Below, one piece after another: positions 10,931 to 18,726 of a stretch of DNA of 64,000 bases. Position 1 is the stretch's first letter; each line of letters begins with the position of its first letter. This DNA comes from Phycisphaerales bacterium Planc_01 (GTDB lineage Bacteria; Planctomycetota; Phycisphaerae; Sedimentisphaerales; Anaerobacaceae): contig LVBB01000041.1 of the NCBI GenBank assembly GCA_001603075.1, positions 1 to 64,000 of the forward strand. The letters run 5' to 3'. The position numbers and the translations under genes are program-made. The notes beneath the pieces were generated by a model. That model was not told the origin of the DNA, made no database searches, and saw only the letters and a list, made by a program, of their open reading frames with translations.

Positions 10931-12505
10931 TCAGGCAGGCGGCTCTGTTCCGTCTTTGAAGGCCAGCGCACCGGTGGGACAGGCGGCGACGCACCGTTCG
11001 GCTGCCACACGCAATCCATCGGCAAGCGTTCCTCCAAACGGTACCGCGACTCGAACGTCGAAGCCGCGGCCGATGAACGTCAGGCCCAGCTTCTCGCCGG
11101 CCTCGGAAGCGACCTGAATGCAGATGCCACAGTCAATACACTTGCCCGGCTCGTAGATCACGTCCGGATGCTGTGTCTGCTGGACGAAGGGACGACGGTC
11201 GGCCTTGTACCGACTCTGCCTGGCCCCGTAGGTCCGGGCATGCTGCCGCAGCAGGCAGGCATCGGGCTTGCGGCAATCGCAGTGCAGGCAACGGAACGAT
11301 TCGGCGCGTGCTTGATCGATGCTGAACGCGTTGGCGACGCCAAACGGCTTGACCGGCGTCTCCAGACTGGCCGATTCCAGGAAGGCTGCCATCTCCGTCC
11401 CGGAGACCTTGCCCATGCGGCTGTTGAACCGCCGCTCGGGACCGATCACCTCTTGTCCGGCGAGGTATTGGGCGATCGACCGGGCCGCCTCCTTGCCGTC
11501 GGCCACCGCCCGCACGGCCATTCGTCGCCTGCGCACGGCGTCCCCTCCGGCGAACACGCCCGGTATGTCGGTCGCATATGTCGCCGCGTCCGCTTTGATC
11601 TTGTCGGATGAATCGAACTGCAAGGCCTCGGCATCACCTTCCTTCAATTCCCCGACGGCTACAAACACGGCGTCGAACTGCTTGCGGACCTCTTCCATCG
11701 AGATGGTCTGGCCGACGCGGATGCCGAGCCGGAAGCGCACGCCGAGCTTTTCGATCTGTGCAATCTCACGCGCCAGGATATCGTGTGGCAACTCGCCCTC
11801 GGGCACGCCGTAGCGCAACATTCCGCCGGGCTCCTCGTGTTCGTCCACGACCACGCATTCGAAGCCTCCCTGCTGCAGGTAGTATGCGGCCGCCAGGCCG
11901 GCCGGACCGGCCCCGATGATCGCCACGCGCTTGCCCTTGGGCGCGGCGCACGCAGGCGTATAGGGCTCGTCACTGCTGAGATCCACATCGGCGACGTGAC
12001 GCTTGAGCAGACGGATCGAGACCGCCGCGTCGTGCTGGGTCCGCCGGCAGACGCTCTCGCACGGCGCCGGACAGATGCGCCCCAGCACCGCGGGCAGCGC
12101 GATGTCCCGCTTGACCGTTGTGACGGCGTCGGCCAACTGCCCGGCGGCAACCTGACGGATCATCTGCGGAATGTTCATGCGGGCCGGGCAGCCCATCACG
12201 CAAGGTCCGACACAGTCGCCCACATGGTCGCTGAGCAGCAATTCCAGCGCCGAGCGCCTCGCGTCACGAACCTCGTCCGTGGCGGTCTCGACCTGCATCC
12301 CATCCCGTACGGACGTGCCGCACGCAGGCAAGAGACCGCGCGAACCGACCACCTTCACCACGCAGACCATGCAACTGGTCGTCGCGTCGTGACCTCGCAG
12401 GTAACACATCGTGGGAATCTCGATCCCGAGTTTCTCGGCCGCATCGAGAATCGTCGCGCCGGCGTCCACCTCGACTTCACGACCGTCTATCGTCAGTTTG
12501 GGCAT
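10931..12505 (-). CDS. NuoG-like [2Fe-2S] domain fused to GltD-type FAD/NAD(P)H oxidoreductase with C-terminal Fe-S motifs
   Basis: 524-residue cytoplasmic electron-transfer flavoprotein. Residues 1-75 form a [2Fe-2S] ferredoxin/NuoG-type domain (Cys34, Cys45, Cys48, Cys62). Residues about 90-170 carry the GltD-type Fe-S region (CVGPCVMGCPARMNIP and RICPAPCESVCRR). A FAD-binding Rossmann fold follows with VAIIGAGPAGLAAAYYLQ (about 194-211) and a second site IPGVFAGGDAV. The C-terminus adds CIDCGICIQVA and CVAACPTGAL, a further cluster pair. It begins two bases after the stop of the NuoE-NuoF fusion, so the two are translationally linked and probably form one NAD(P)H-handling complex. Similar subunits partner electron-bifurcating hydrogenases and formate dehydrogenases, but neither is encoded here. 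It is the last gene of the seven-gene operon. Confidence 0.88.
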   Translation of the reverse strand: MPKLTIDGREVEVDAGATILDAAEKLGIEIPTMCYLRGHDATTSCMVCVVKVVGSRGLLPACGTSVRDGMQVETATDEVRDARRSALELLLSDHVGDCVGPCVMGCPARMNIPQMIRQVAAGQLADAVTTVKRDIALPAVLGRICPAPCESVCRRTQHDAAVSIRLLKRHVADVDLSSDEPYTPACAAPKGKRVAIIGAGPAGLAAAYYLQQGGFECVVVDEHEEPGGMLRYGVPEGELPHDILAREIAQIEKLGVRFRLGIRVGQTISMEEVRKQFDAVFVAVGELKEGDAEALQFDSSDKIKADAATYATDIPGVFAGGDAVRRRRMAVRAVADGKEAARSIAQYLAGQEVIGPERRFNSRMGKVSGTEMAAFLESASLETPVKPFGVANAFSIDQARAESFRCLHCDCRKPDACLLRQHARTYGARQSRYKADRRPFVQQTQHPDVIYEPGKCIDCGICIQVASEAGEKLGLTFIGRGFDVRVAVPFGGTLADGLRVAAERCVAACPTGALAFKDGTEPPA

Positions 12506-12507
12506 GG

Positions 12508-14859
12508 CTAATCAACTCGCACAGCGTCGGCCGGGCAGACGCTCTTGCACGTGCCGCACCGAACGCATTTGTCGGGATCGATTTCGTGTTTCTCGTAGGG
12601 CTTCATGGCAATCGCATCGGTCGGACAGTGCTGGGCGCAGATCGTGCAACCGATGCAGTCATCGGTAATCGAGTAGGTGATGAGGGCCTTGCACTTGCCG
12701 GCCGGACAGCGCTTCTGAATGTGGGCCTCGTATTCTTCGCGGAAGTACTTCAGAGTCGAGAGCACCGGATTCGGGGCCGTCTTGCCGAGCCCACACAGAC
12801 TGCCCTTCTGGACCATCTCTGCCAGATGCTCGAGTTCTTCCAGATCGCCGGCCCGGCCGTGTCCGGTGCACAGCCGGTCGAGAATGTCGAGCATCCGCCG
12901 GGTGCCGATCCGGCAGAAGGTGCACTTGCCACACGACTGGTTCTGCGTGAATTCCAGGAAGTACCGCGCGATGTCCACCATGCAGTCCGTCTCATCCAGC
13001 ACGACAAGGCCGCCGGAACCCATCATCGCACCGGCATCGGTCAGCGACTCGTAATCGACGGGCAGGTGATCGAGATCGGCCGGAATGCAGCCGCCGGAAG
13101 GTCCGCCCACCTGCACGGCCTTGAGGTTCAGTCCGCCCGCAACGCCGCCGCCGATCTCATCGACGACCTGCCGGATCGAGATGCCCATCGGCACCTCGAT
13201 CAGACCGCCGCGGGCCACCTTGCCCGCCAGTGCGAAGACCTTGGTGCCTTTGCTGCCGTCCGTGCCGATCGACGCATAGGCCTCGGCACCGTTTCGCAGG
13301 ATCCACGGCACGGCCGCGTAGGTCTCGACATTGTTGATCAGCGTGGGACTGGACCAGAGCCCCTTGATCGCCGGGTATGGCGGACGCAGCTTCGGCATCC
13401 CGCGACGGCCCTCGATGCTCGCGATCAACGCGGTCTCCTCGCCGCAGACGAACGCCCCGGCCCCGGCGACGATCTTCAGATGCAGCGAGAAGTCGCTGCC
13501 CAGGATGCCGTTACCGAGATAGCCGCGTTCGACGCATTTCTCGATCGCCTCGCCGATCCGCTTGATGGCCAGGGGGTATTCGGCGCGGATGTAGAGATAG
13601 CCTTCCTTTGCCCCCACACAGCGGGCGGCGACGGCCATGCCTTCCAGGACCCGATAGGGATACGACTCCATCAACATGCGGTCCATGAACGCGCCGGGGT
13701 CGCCCTCGTCGCCGTTGCAGACGACGTATTTCTTCTCGGCGTCCCGGGCCCGCACGGTAGCCCACTTGTGATGCGTGGGGAAGCCGGCGCCGCCACGACC
13801 TCGCAGACCGCTTTTCTCCATCTGGTCGATCACGCCCTGCGGATCGAACTCGGTAAGGCTCTTCTGAAGGGCCTGGAACCCTCCGTTGGCCAGATACTCG
13901 TCGAGATCGGTCGGGGCGATGCACCCGCAGTGCTCGGTGGCGATGTGGACCTGGCGGCCGAGGTACTCCGAGACCGCATGATCGCGCACATTGACCGAGT
14001 ATCGCGTCACGGGCTCTCGATTCTCGTCGGTCAGGACTCGATCCAGCAGATTCGCAACGGCGCTGGCTGTATGGCCGCCGATTCGCCTCGGCTTGAAGTG
14101 CCGAAGCACGATTGCCTTGGCGTCCTGGGGTTCCACATTGCCGTAGCGAAACGATGTGCCGTCGGGCAGGACCACCTCGACCAGCGGCGTCAGGTACGAC
14201 ATGCCCGAACAACTGACGCTCTTGACCACAGCCCGCGCCCGCGTCTGGTGCACCGCCTTTTGGAGACTCTCGTAGACCTTCTCGCTGCCGCTGGCCCGAC
14301 AGCTCGAATCGAGACAGATTCGCAGCTCTCCCAGCCCTGCGCCGGCGTGACCGACTCGCTCTTTGCGCTTTCTGCGTCCGGCGGCTTTCTGTTGTTCCAA
14401 AAAGTCCTTCAAGACGATCGGCACGCGATGATCGTTCAGATGCCCGTAAACGATGTCGTCGATCTGAATGGCCGGAGCGAGCATGCAGCAGCCGATGCAG
14501 GCGACCTTCTCGACGGTGAAGAGCTTCTCGGCGTCGGTGTCTTCGTCGTCGGAGATGTGCAGGTACCGCTTGAAGGCATCATAGACCTGCTGTCCGCCCT
14601 TGACGTGACAGGCCGTGCCGATGCAGACACGGATGGTGTGCTTGCCCGCGGGCCGATGCCGAAACTGATCGTAGAACGTCGAGACGCCCGTGATGGCCGC
14701 CGGTGCGATATCCGTCCGCTCGCAAACCCGTTGCAGCGCTTCGGTCGGGAGATACCCATAGTGGGTCTGAAGCGATTGAAGGATCTCCAGCACCTTCTCG
14801 GCGCCCGTGCCGAGGCGCTCGACGGTCCGATCCACGAATGTCAAGTCCAGTTCTTCCAT
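12508..14859 (-). CDS. fused NuoE-NuoF-ferredoxin NADH dehydrogenase subunit (HydB/HndC-like)
   Basis: 783-residue fusion. Residues 1-155 are a NuoE/HndA-type thioredoxin-like [2Fe-2S] protein with ligands Cys79/Cys84 (CIGTACHVKG) and Cys121/Cys125 (ACIGCCML). Residues about 175-255 are a second thioredoxin-like domain (ICLDSSCRASG, SVSCSGMSY), as found at the N-terminus of HydB/HndC. A NuoF core follows, with GLRGRGGAGFPTH (NADH/FMN), CNGDEGDPGAF, an SLBB region, and the N3 cluster motif CGKCTFCRIGTRR. The tail is a two-cluster ferredoxin (CIGCTICAQHCP, CVRCGTCKSVCP). It should oxidise NADH or reduce NAD via FMN and pass electrons through a chain of clusters. The chosen start is an ATG with only a weak upstream GATCGAG; a GTG seven codons earlier overlaps the preceding gene. 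The NuoE-NuoF fusion is uncommon. Confidence 0.9.
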   Translation of the reverse strand: MEELDLTFVDRTVERLGTGAEKVLEILQSLQTHYGYLPTEALQRVCERTDIAPAAITGVSTFYDQFRHRPAGKHTIRVCIGTACHVKGGQQVYDAFKRYLHISDDEDTDAEKLFTVEKVACIGCCMLAPAIQIDDIVYGHLNDHRVPIVLKDFLEQQKAAGRRKRKERVGHAGAGLGELRICLDSSCRASGSEKVYESLQKAVHQTRARAVVKSVSCSGMSYLTPLVEVVLPDGTSFRYGNVEPQDAKAIVLRHFKPRRIGGHTASAVANLLDRVLTDENREPVTRYSVNVRDHAVSEYLGRQVHIATEHCGCIAPTDLDEYLANGGFQALQKSLTEFDPQGVIDQMEKSGLRGRGGAGFPTHHKWATVRARDAEKKYVVCNGDEGDPGAFMDRMLMESYPYRVLEGMAVAARCVGAKEGYLYIRAEYPLAIKRIGEAIEKCVERGYLGNGILGSDFSLHLKIVAGAGAFVCGEETALIASIEGRRGMPKLRPPYPAIKGLWSSPTLINNVETYAAVPWILRNGAEAYASIGTDGSKGTKVFALAGKVARGGLIEVPMGISIRQVVDEIGGGVAGGLNLKAVQVGGPSGGCIPADLDHLPVDYESLTDAGAMMGSGGLVVLDETDCMVDIARYFLEFTQNQSCGKCTFCRIGTRRMLDILDRLCTGHGRAGDLEELEHLAEMVQKGSLCGLGKTAPNPVLSTLKYFREEYEAHIQKRCPAGKCKALITYSITDDCIGCTICAQHCPTDAIAMKPYEKHEIDPDKCVRCGTCKSVCPADAVRVD

Positions 14860-14869
14860 AGAAACTCGA

Positions 14870-16618
14870 TCAGTCCGCACGGTCGCCGGCAACGGCCCCT
14901 CCGATGCAGTACAAGTTCTCCAGTCCCCGGATGTAAATCCGTCCGTCCACAAAGGCCGGCGAGGCGTGACACTTCTCGCCCAATTCGTTCTTGCCCAACT
15001 CCCTGTATTCGGGGCCGGTCTCGGCAATCGTCATCACACCGTCCATACCCAGAAAGTAGAGCCGGCCCGCCGCCAGGCTGGGCGAGGCGGTGAAGTTGTC
15101 GCGAAGATCGTGTTCATAGACCTTCTCTCCGTCCGCCAGCCGGCAACACATGATCAGGCCGTGACTCTCCAGCAGATACACATGTTCACCGTCGGCGACG
15201 GGACCGCAGATGTCAGGGCCGCCCTCGTCCATGGTCCAGGCAATGTGGGTCTCGGTGACATCGCCCCGTCCTGTGGGCCGAATCGCCACCAGGTGGCTGT
15301 AAGGTTCGATGGCCAGAATCAATCCGCCCGCATAGATCGGCGAAGGGGCGACATCGCCGCCGAGGCAATTCGCCCGCCAGATCTCGGTCCCGTCGGTCGG
15401 ATCGTTCGCCAGCGCCCAGGGATCTGTCAGCGTAACCAACTGCGGTCGGCCCTCGACCTCCACGACAACCGGCGAGGTCCACGAATTCGGGACATCTCGT
15501 TTGACCTCCCAGGCGATCCGCCCCGAGGCGCCGTCGAGCGCGTACAGGCGGGACATGTCCTCACTGCCGTCGCCCTGGTCGTACTGAACGATCATGCGAT
15601 CCTGATAGGTCTCCAGCGAAGAGGCATAGCCATAGGCGCTCTCGGGCACGCCCAGGCTCTTGTGCCAGAGTCGGCGGCCGTGAAAATCGAAAGCGGCCAT
15701 ATCGCCAGTCACGAAGATCGCGTAGACGCGTCTGCCGTCGGTGGCCATGGTCGAGGCCGAGCGACCGGTATCCTCCATCGGATTGATTCTCGCCTGTGCT
15801 GCTGCCGGAGAGATGGGCACATCGCCGGTCCAGAGCAGCTGGCCGGTGTTCGCATCGTAGCAGTAGACCTCCTGCTTCTGCTCCGTCGCGCCGCATAGGA
15901 AGATCCGGTCGTTCCAGACGATGGGTGAGTTGTTCCCCGGCAGCGGTACCGCCGTCTTCCACAGAATGCCCTCGCCCGTCTTGCCGTCCCACTCGGTCGG
16001 GATGTTGGTGAAAACACTTGCGCCCGCCCCGCCGGGCCCTCGGAAGCGGTGCCACTGAAGGCGCTTCTCCTCCATCGAGGCGTAGGACGGGCCCGTTTCC
16101 TTGGCCTCGACGAACGCCAGGGGCGCAGGGCCGGTAATGAGCAGCGCGGCGGCACAGCCAAGAATCACCAGTCCGGCGGCTACCGTCCAGCGGCCCCCCC
16201 GGGCCTCACGAATCTGTTCGGCGCCGACATCCGAGACGATTCTCGGCCGGGGCGGCTGCTCGTTCAAGACCCGCGCCAGCTTGCCCGCCACCAGGAACAG
16301 AACCACGCTCGCCAGAAGCGCATAGCCGCTCTTGTGCGCAAAGTCCAGTCGCCACATGCGATTGCGCCGAATCTGAAGGTCCAACTGGCGAATCGCCGCC
16401 AATTGCTCCTCCGAAGGATCGCCCCCGCGAAGCTCAGCCTTCATTTGCGCCAATCGGTTTTCGCGCAGCGGCGCGATCACGCCGGTGCCAATGAGGTTGC
16501 CCACAAGCAGCACCAGGAAAGCGATCGCGAACACCCCGGCCACCTTGGCCGTCGTTCGAGCGGTCTGATATGCGATGCACGGCTCGTTTGCAGAGGTCTG
16601 TCGCGACGGGTCCGCCAT
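14870..16618 (-). CDS. membrane-anchored PQQ-like beta-propeller protein
   Basis: 582 residues. The first about 170 hold three probable TM segments (VFAIAFLVLLVGNLIG, SGYALLASVVLFLVAGKLA, VAAGLVILGCAAALLI). A periplasmic propeller follows, with WHRFRGPGGAGASVF and blades such as VYCYDANTGQLLWTGDVP. Its ATG overlaps the TGA of the membrane ferredoxin gene by one base (TGATG), and its stop is 10 bases before the NuoE-NuoF fusion. This places a periplasmic propeller within a single translational relay between membrane Fe-S and cytoplasmic NADH subunits. No quinoprotein catalytic residues can be assigned with confidence, so a scaffold or docking role is as likely as an enzymatic one. Confidence 0.87.
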   Translation of the reverse strand: MADPSRQTSANEPCIAYQTARTTAKVAGVFAIAFLVLLVGNLIGTGVIAPLRENRLAQMKAELRGGDPSEEQLAAIRQLDLQIRRNRMWRLDFAHKSGYALLASVVLFLVAGKLARVLNEQPPRPRIVSDVGAEQIREARGGRWTVAAGLVILGCAAALLITGPAPLAFVEAKETGPSYASMEEKRLQWHRFRGPGGAGASVFTNIPTEWDGKTGEGILWKTAVPLPGNNSPIVWNDRIFLCGATEQKQEVYCYDANTGQLLWTGDVPISPAAAQARINPMEDTGRSASTMATDGRRVYAIFVTGDMAAFDFHGRRLWHKSLGVPESAYGYASSLETYQDRMIVQYDQGDGSEDMSRLYALDGASGRIAWEVKRDVPNSWTSPVVVEVEGRPQLVTLTDPWALANDPTDGTEIWRANCLGGDVAPSPIYAGGLILAIEPYSHLVAIRPTGRGDVTETHIAWTMDEGGPDICGPVADGEHVYLLESHGLIMCCRLADGEKVYEHDLRDNFTASPSLAAGRLYFLGMDGVMTIAETGPEYRELGKNELGEKCHASPAFVDGRIYIRGLENLYCIGGAVAGDRAD

Positions 16619-17919
16619 CAGTGTCTCACCAACCCCTCTCTGCCGCGCTTGAGGCGTTCATGTTCTTTGGGGCAGTATTGGTAGCACCGCCCGCAGGCCA
16701 GACAGCTTGCCGGGTCCGGCTCGTAGTCGGTGCGTCTGCGTTTGACCGTCAGCGACAGCAGCTTGCCGCCGATCACAAGTCCGACGAACGCGCCAAGCAG
16801 TGTGCCTCCGATTCCGAATCGATCGCGAAGGTGCGTCGCCGCCGCGTAAAGCTCGTCGCTCGACCTGCCCAGGGCCCGGAATGCATCGCTGGCGTCCGTG
16901 GTGCCTTCGGCCAGCGCGTTCTCTTCCAGATAGACGCGCTGGGCCAGTCGCACCTCCGGATGGACCAGCGCCAGCCACTGCCGCAGCTCGTATCCCCCCC
17001 AGCCGCCGGCGCCGATCAGAACGGGCAGCAGCACCAGCAGAAAGGCCAGCCGTCGCCTGGCGATCCGGTATTCCTTATTCGGCCAAGGCTCCGTGGGCTT
17101 GCGGATTGCGCCGAAAGGACAAGCGTCCTCACACAGACGGCATTGGATGCAATCGGTTGGCGTGATCGTGACACGCCATCGGCTGAGCCGGGAGAGCTGC
17201 CGGAGGATGACGCCGTAGGGACAGAGGAAACGGCAATACGGCCGGCCCACGAACATGCCGATCAAGAGCAGGCACCCGCCGAAGACGAGGATCTCCCAGT
17301 TGCCCGACAGACGGAAGAAACCGACGAAGGGGTCGTAGCGGCAGATGATGAACATCGCCCCCATCGCCGCGAACAGCACGCCGGCGCCGAGGTAGATATA
17401 GGCAATCAGGCGAAGCCCGCTCTCGAGCCATCGAGGGACCCGAACGGGATGGATCAGCACGGCGTCCTGGATCGCCCCGAGCGGGCAGACGGCGCCGCAG
17501 AAGACCCGTCCGAAGAACAGCGTGAACACCAGGGGCAGAGCGAAGAAGATCAGCACAGCCAGAGGAATCGCATAGCCCGGATCGAAGGTCGTCAACGTGA
17601 CATTCTGGATGGCGCCGATCGGGCAGACGCAGCCGTCGCGGACAAATCCGAAATACGCCAGACAGAAGAGCATCAGCGTGAAGATCAATCTGCGACTGCG
17701 TACACGCAACACCAGGATCGCCGCCAGGACCAGCGTAACTGCCAGCACGCCGGCGTCAATATACTCCCATATGCCCTGCGGCGGATTCGGGGCCGTCGTG
17801 GTGGGTCGGATGTAGTCCGTCTCGAATTCAGGCGGAGGGAACCGCTCCAATCCCTGAGCGGTCGCGCCCACGGCGACCAACACGGCCAATACGACGAGAA
17901 TAGGACGAAGATGTATCAT
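16618..17919 (-). CDS. NapH/NosR-like polytopic membrane 4Fe-4S ferredoxin
   Basis: 433-residue integral membrane electron carrier. After an N-terminal TM/signal (ILVVLAVLVAVGATAQG), TM helices alternate with the Cys motifs of NapH/NosR/CcoG-type proteins: DGCVCPIGAIQ (about 96-105), FCGAVCPLGAIQD (140-152) and CRFLCPYG (229-236). Then come CIQCRLCEDACPFGAI (257-272) for one cubane and a C-terminal CLACGRCYQYCPKEH (406-420) for another. It probably passes electrons across or along the inner membrane to the periplasmic ferredoxin encoded immediately upstream; start and stop overlap by one base (TGATG) on each side. It lacks the N-terminal FMN-binding domain of true NosR. Confidence 0.88.
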   Translation of the reverse strand: MIHLRPILVVLAVLVAVGATAQGLERFPPPEFETDYIRPTTTAPNPPQGIWEYIDAGVLAVTLVLAAILVLRVRSRRLIFTLMLFCLAYFGFVRDGCVCPIGAIQNVTLTTFDPGYAIPLAVLIFFALPLVFTLFFGRVFCGAVCPLGAIQDAVLIHPVRVPRWLESGLRLIAYIYLGAGVLFAAMGAMFIICRYDPFVGFFRLSGNWEILVFGGCLLLIGMFVGRPYCRFLCPYGVILRQLSRLSRWRVTITPTDCIQCRLCEDACPFGAIRKPTEPWPNKEYRIARRRLAFLLVLLPVLIGAGGWGGYELRQWLALVHPEVRLAQRVYLEENALAEGTTDASDAFRALGRSSDELYAAATHLRDRFGIGGTLLGAFVGLVIGGKLLSLTVKRRRTDYEPDPASCLACGRCYQYCPKEHERLKRGREGLVRH

Positions 17920-18485
17920 CAAGCGTGATCCACACTCTTGAGCAGGTAGGGCTGGTCGGCCGGGACGCGCCGGAACGCCTGCGCCGGACAGGCGGCGGCA
18001 ATCGCACACTGGTTGCAGTTCACACAGCGGTCGTGGTGCACCTGCAGGAACAGCGAGCCGTTTCCGAAGGCGTTGCATCCCTTGACGCACTTGCCGCAGC
18101 CGTTGCACAGGGGCCGGTCGATCGTGTATTCGTAATAGGGCTCCTCCACGAACTTCCGCCGGATAGCGCCCGTTGGGCACATCTGGTTCTCGGCGCCTTC
18201 GTTGATCGCAAACGGTTCCGGGTCGAAGAAGCCGAAGCAAATCTCGCAGTAGCCACAGATCCCATACACGTGCGTACACTTAACGGCCGATTCCTCCAGG
18301 ACGCAGTGTGTCGCGCAGTTCCCGCAGGCAATGCACTTGTAGGGGTCGATCTGCCAGAGCCAATCGACCTTCTGACCCTTGTGGGCGGCGAACCCCGCCA
18401 CGCCGCCGATTCCCGCCAGGCACGCGCCCCACAGGCCGTCTCGGAGAAACCGCCGGCGTGTGACATCTTCATTTCGTTGCGGCAT
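17919..18485 (-). CDS. Tat-exported NapG-like four-cluster polyferredoxin
   Basis: 188 residues. The twin-arginine signal TRRRFLRDG (residues 9-17), followed by GACLAGIGGVAGFAA, predicts export of a folded Fe-S protein. Cysteine motifs for about four [4Fe-4S] clusters are visible: C51IACGNCATHC61, C77GYCEIC83 with C103P, C127NGCGKCVKGC137, and C154VNCNQC160 with C166P. NapG-type proteins hand electrons from membrane NapH to periplasmic acceptors. The gene overlaps the small Tat gene by 17 bases and the NapH-like gene by one base, consistent with a stoichiometric complex. Confidence 0.88.
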   Translation of the reverse strand: MPQRNEDVTRRRFLRDGLWGACLAGIGGVAGFAAHKGQKVDWLWQIDPYKCIACGNCATHCVLEESAVKCTHVYGICGYCEICFGFFDPEPFAINEGAENQMCPTGAIRRKFVEEPYYEYTIDRPLCNGCGKCVKGCNAFGNGSLFLQVHHDRCVNCNQCAIAAACPAQAFRRVPADQPYLLKSVDHA

Positions 18486-18726
18486 GATCGTTTCGCTCCG
18501 AAAATTGTCTTGCGTGAAGTGCCGCAGGCAAGTCGCAGCCGCGGTAGGCGGCGCAGCCGAGGCACAATCCGTCGTTCATGCACCGACCCTCTCGCACCAG
18601 ACGGCGTCGCTTGGCGACGGCCAGGGCCCCGGCGGCAGCCAAGGCCCCCAACACGCCATATCGCAGAGTATTCGCAACGAACTCTCGTCGGCTTCCGTTT
18701 GACGGTCCAGAATTCACCCGAATCAT
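18469..18726 (-). CDS. small Tat-signal protein with a four-cysteine C-x5-C-x2-C-x5-C motif
   Basis: 85 residues. A twin-arginine-like motif SRREFVANTLRYG (residues 12-24) precedes a hydrophobic Ala/Gly/Leu stretch. The mature part is tiny and carries Cys49, Cys55, Cys58 and Cys64 in a 20-residue segment beginning at GRC and ending with GCDLP. Four closely spaced cysteines behind a Tat signal suggest a single Fe-S cluster or redox-metal site; no family could be assigned. The ATG overlaps the TGA of the NHL gene by four bases (ATGA), and its end overlaps the polyferredoxin by 17 bases. It is easily missed by gene callers because of its size. Confidence 0.78.
   Translation of the reverse strand: MIRVNSGPSNGSRREFVANTLRYGVLGALAAAGALAVAKRRRLVREGRCMNDGLCLGCAAYRGCDLPAALHARQFSERNDHAATK

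Noticed and set aside
12586-15093. 835-codon plus-strand frame opposite the NuoE-NuoF fusion
   Set aside because: No recognisable motif, no proper start, and it covers two real genes on the other strand.
10931-16618. Possible electron-bifurcating hydrogenase operon
   Set aside because: NuoEF/GltD-like subunits are present, but no H-cluster or NiFe catalytic subunit is encoded in the window.
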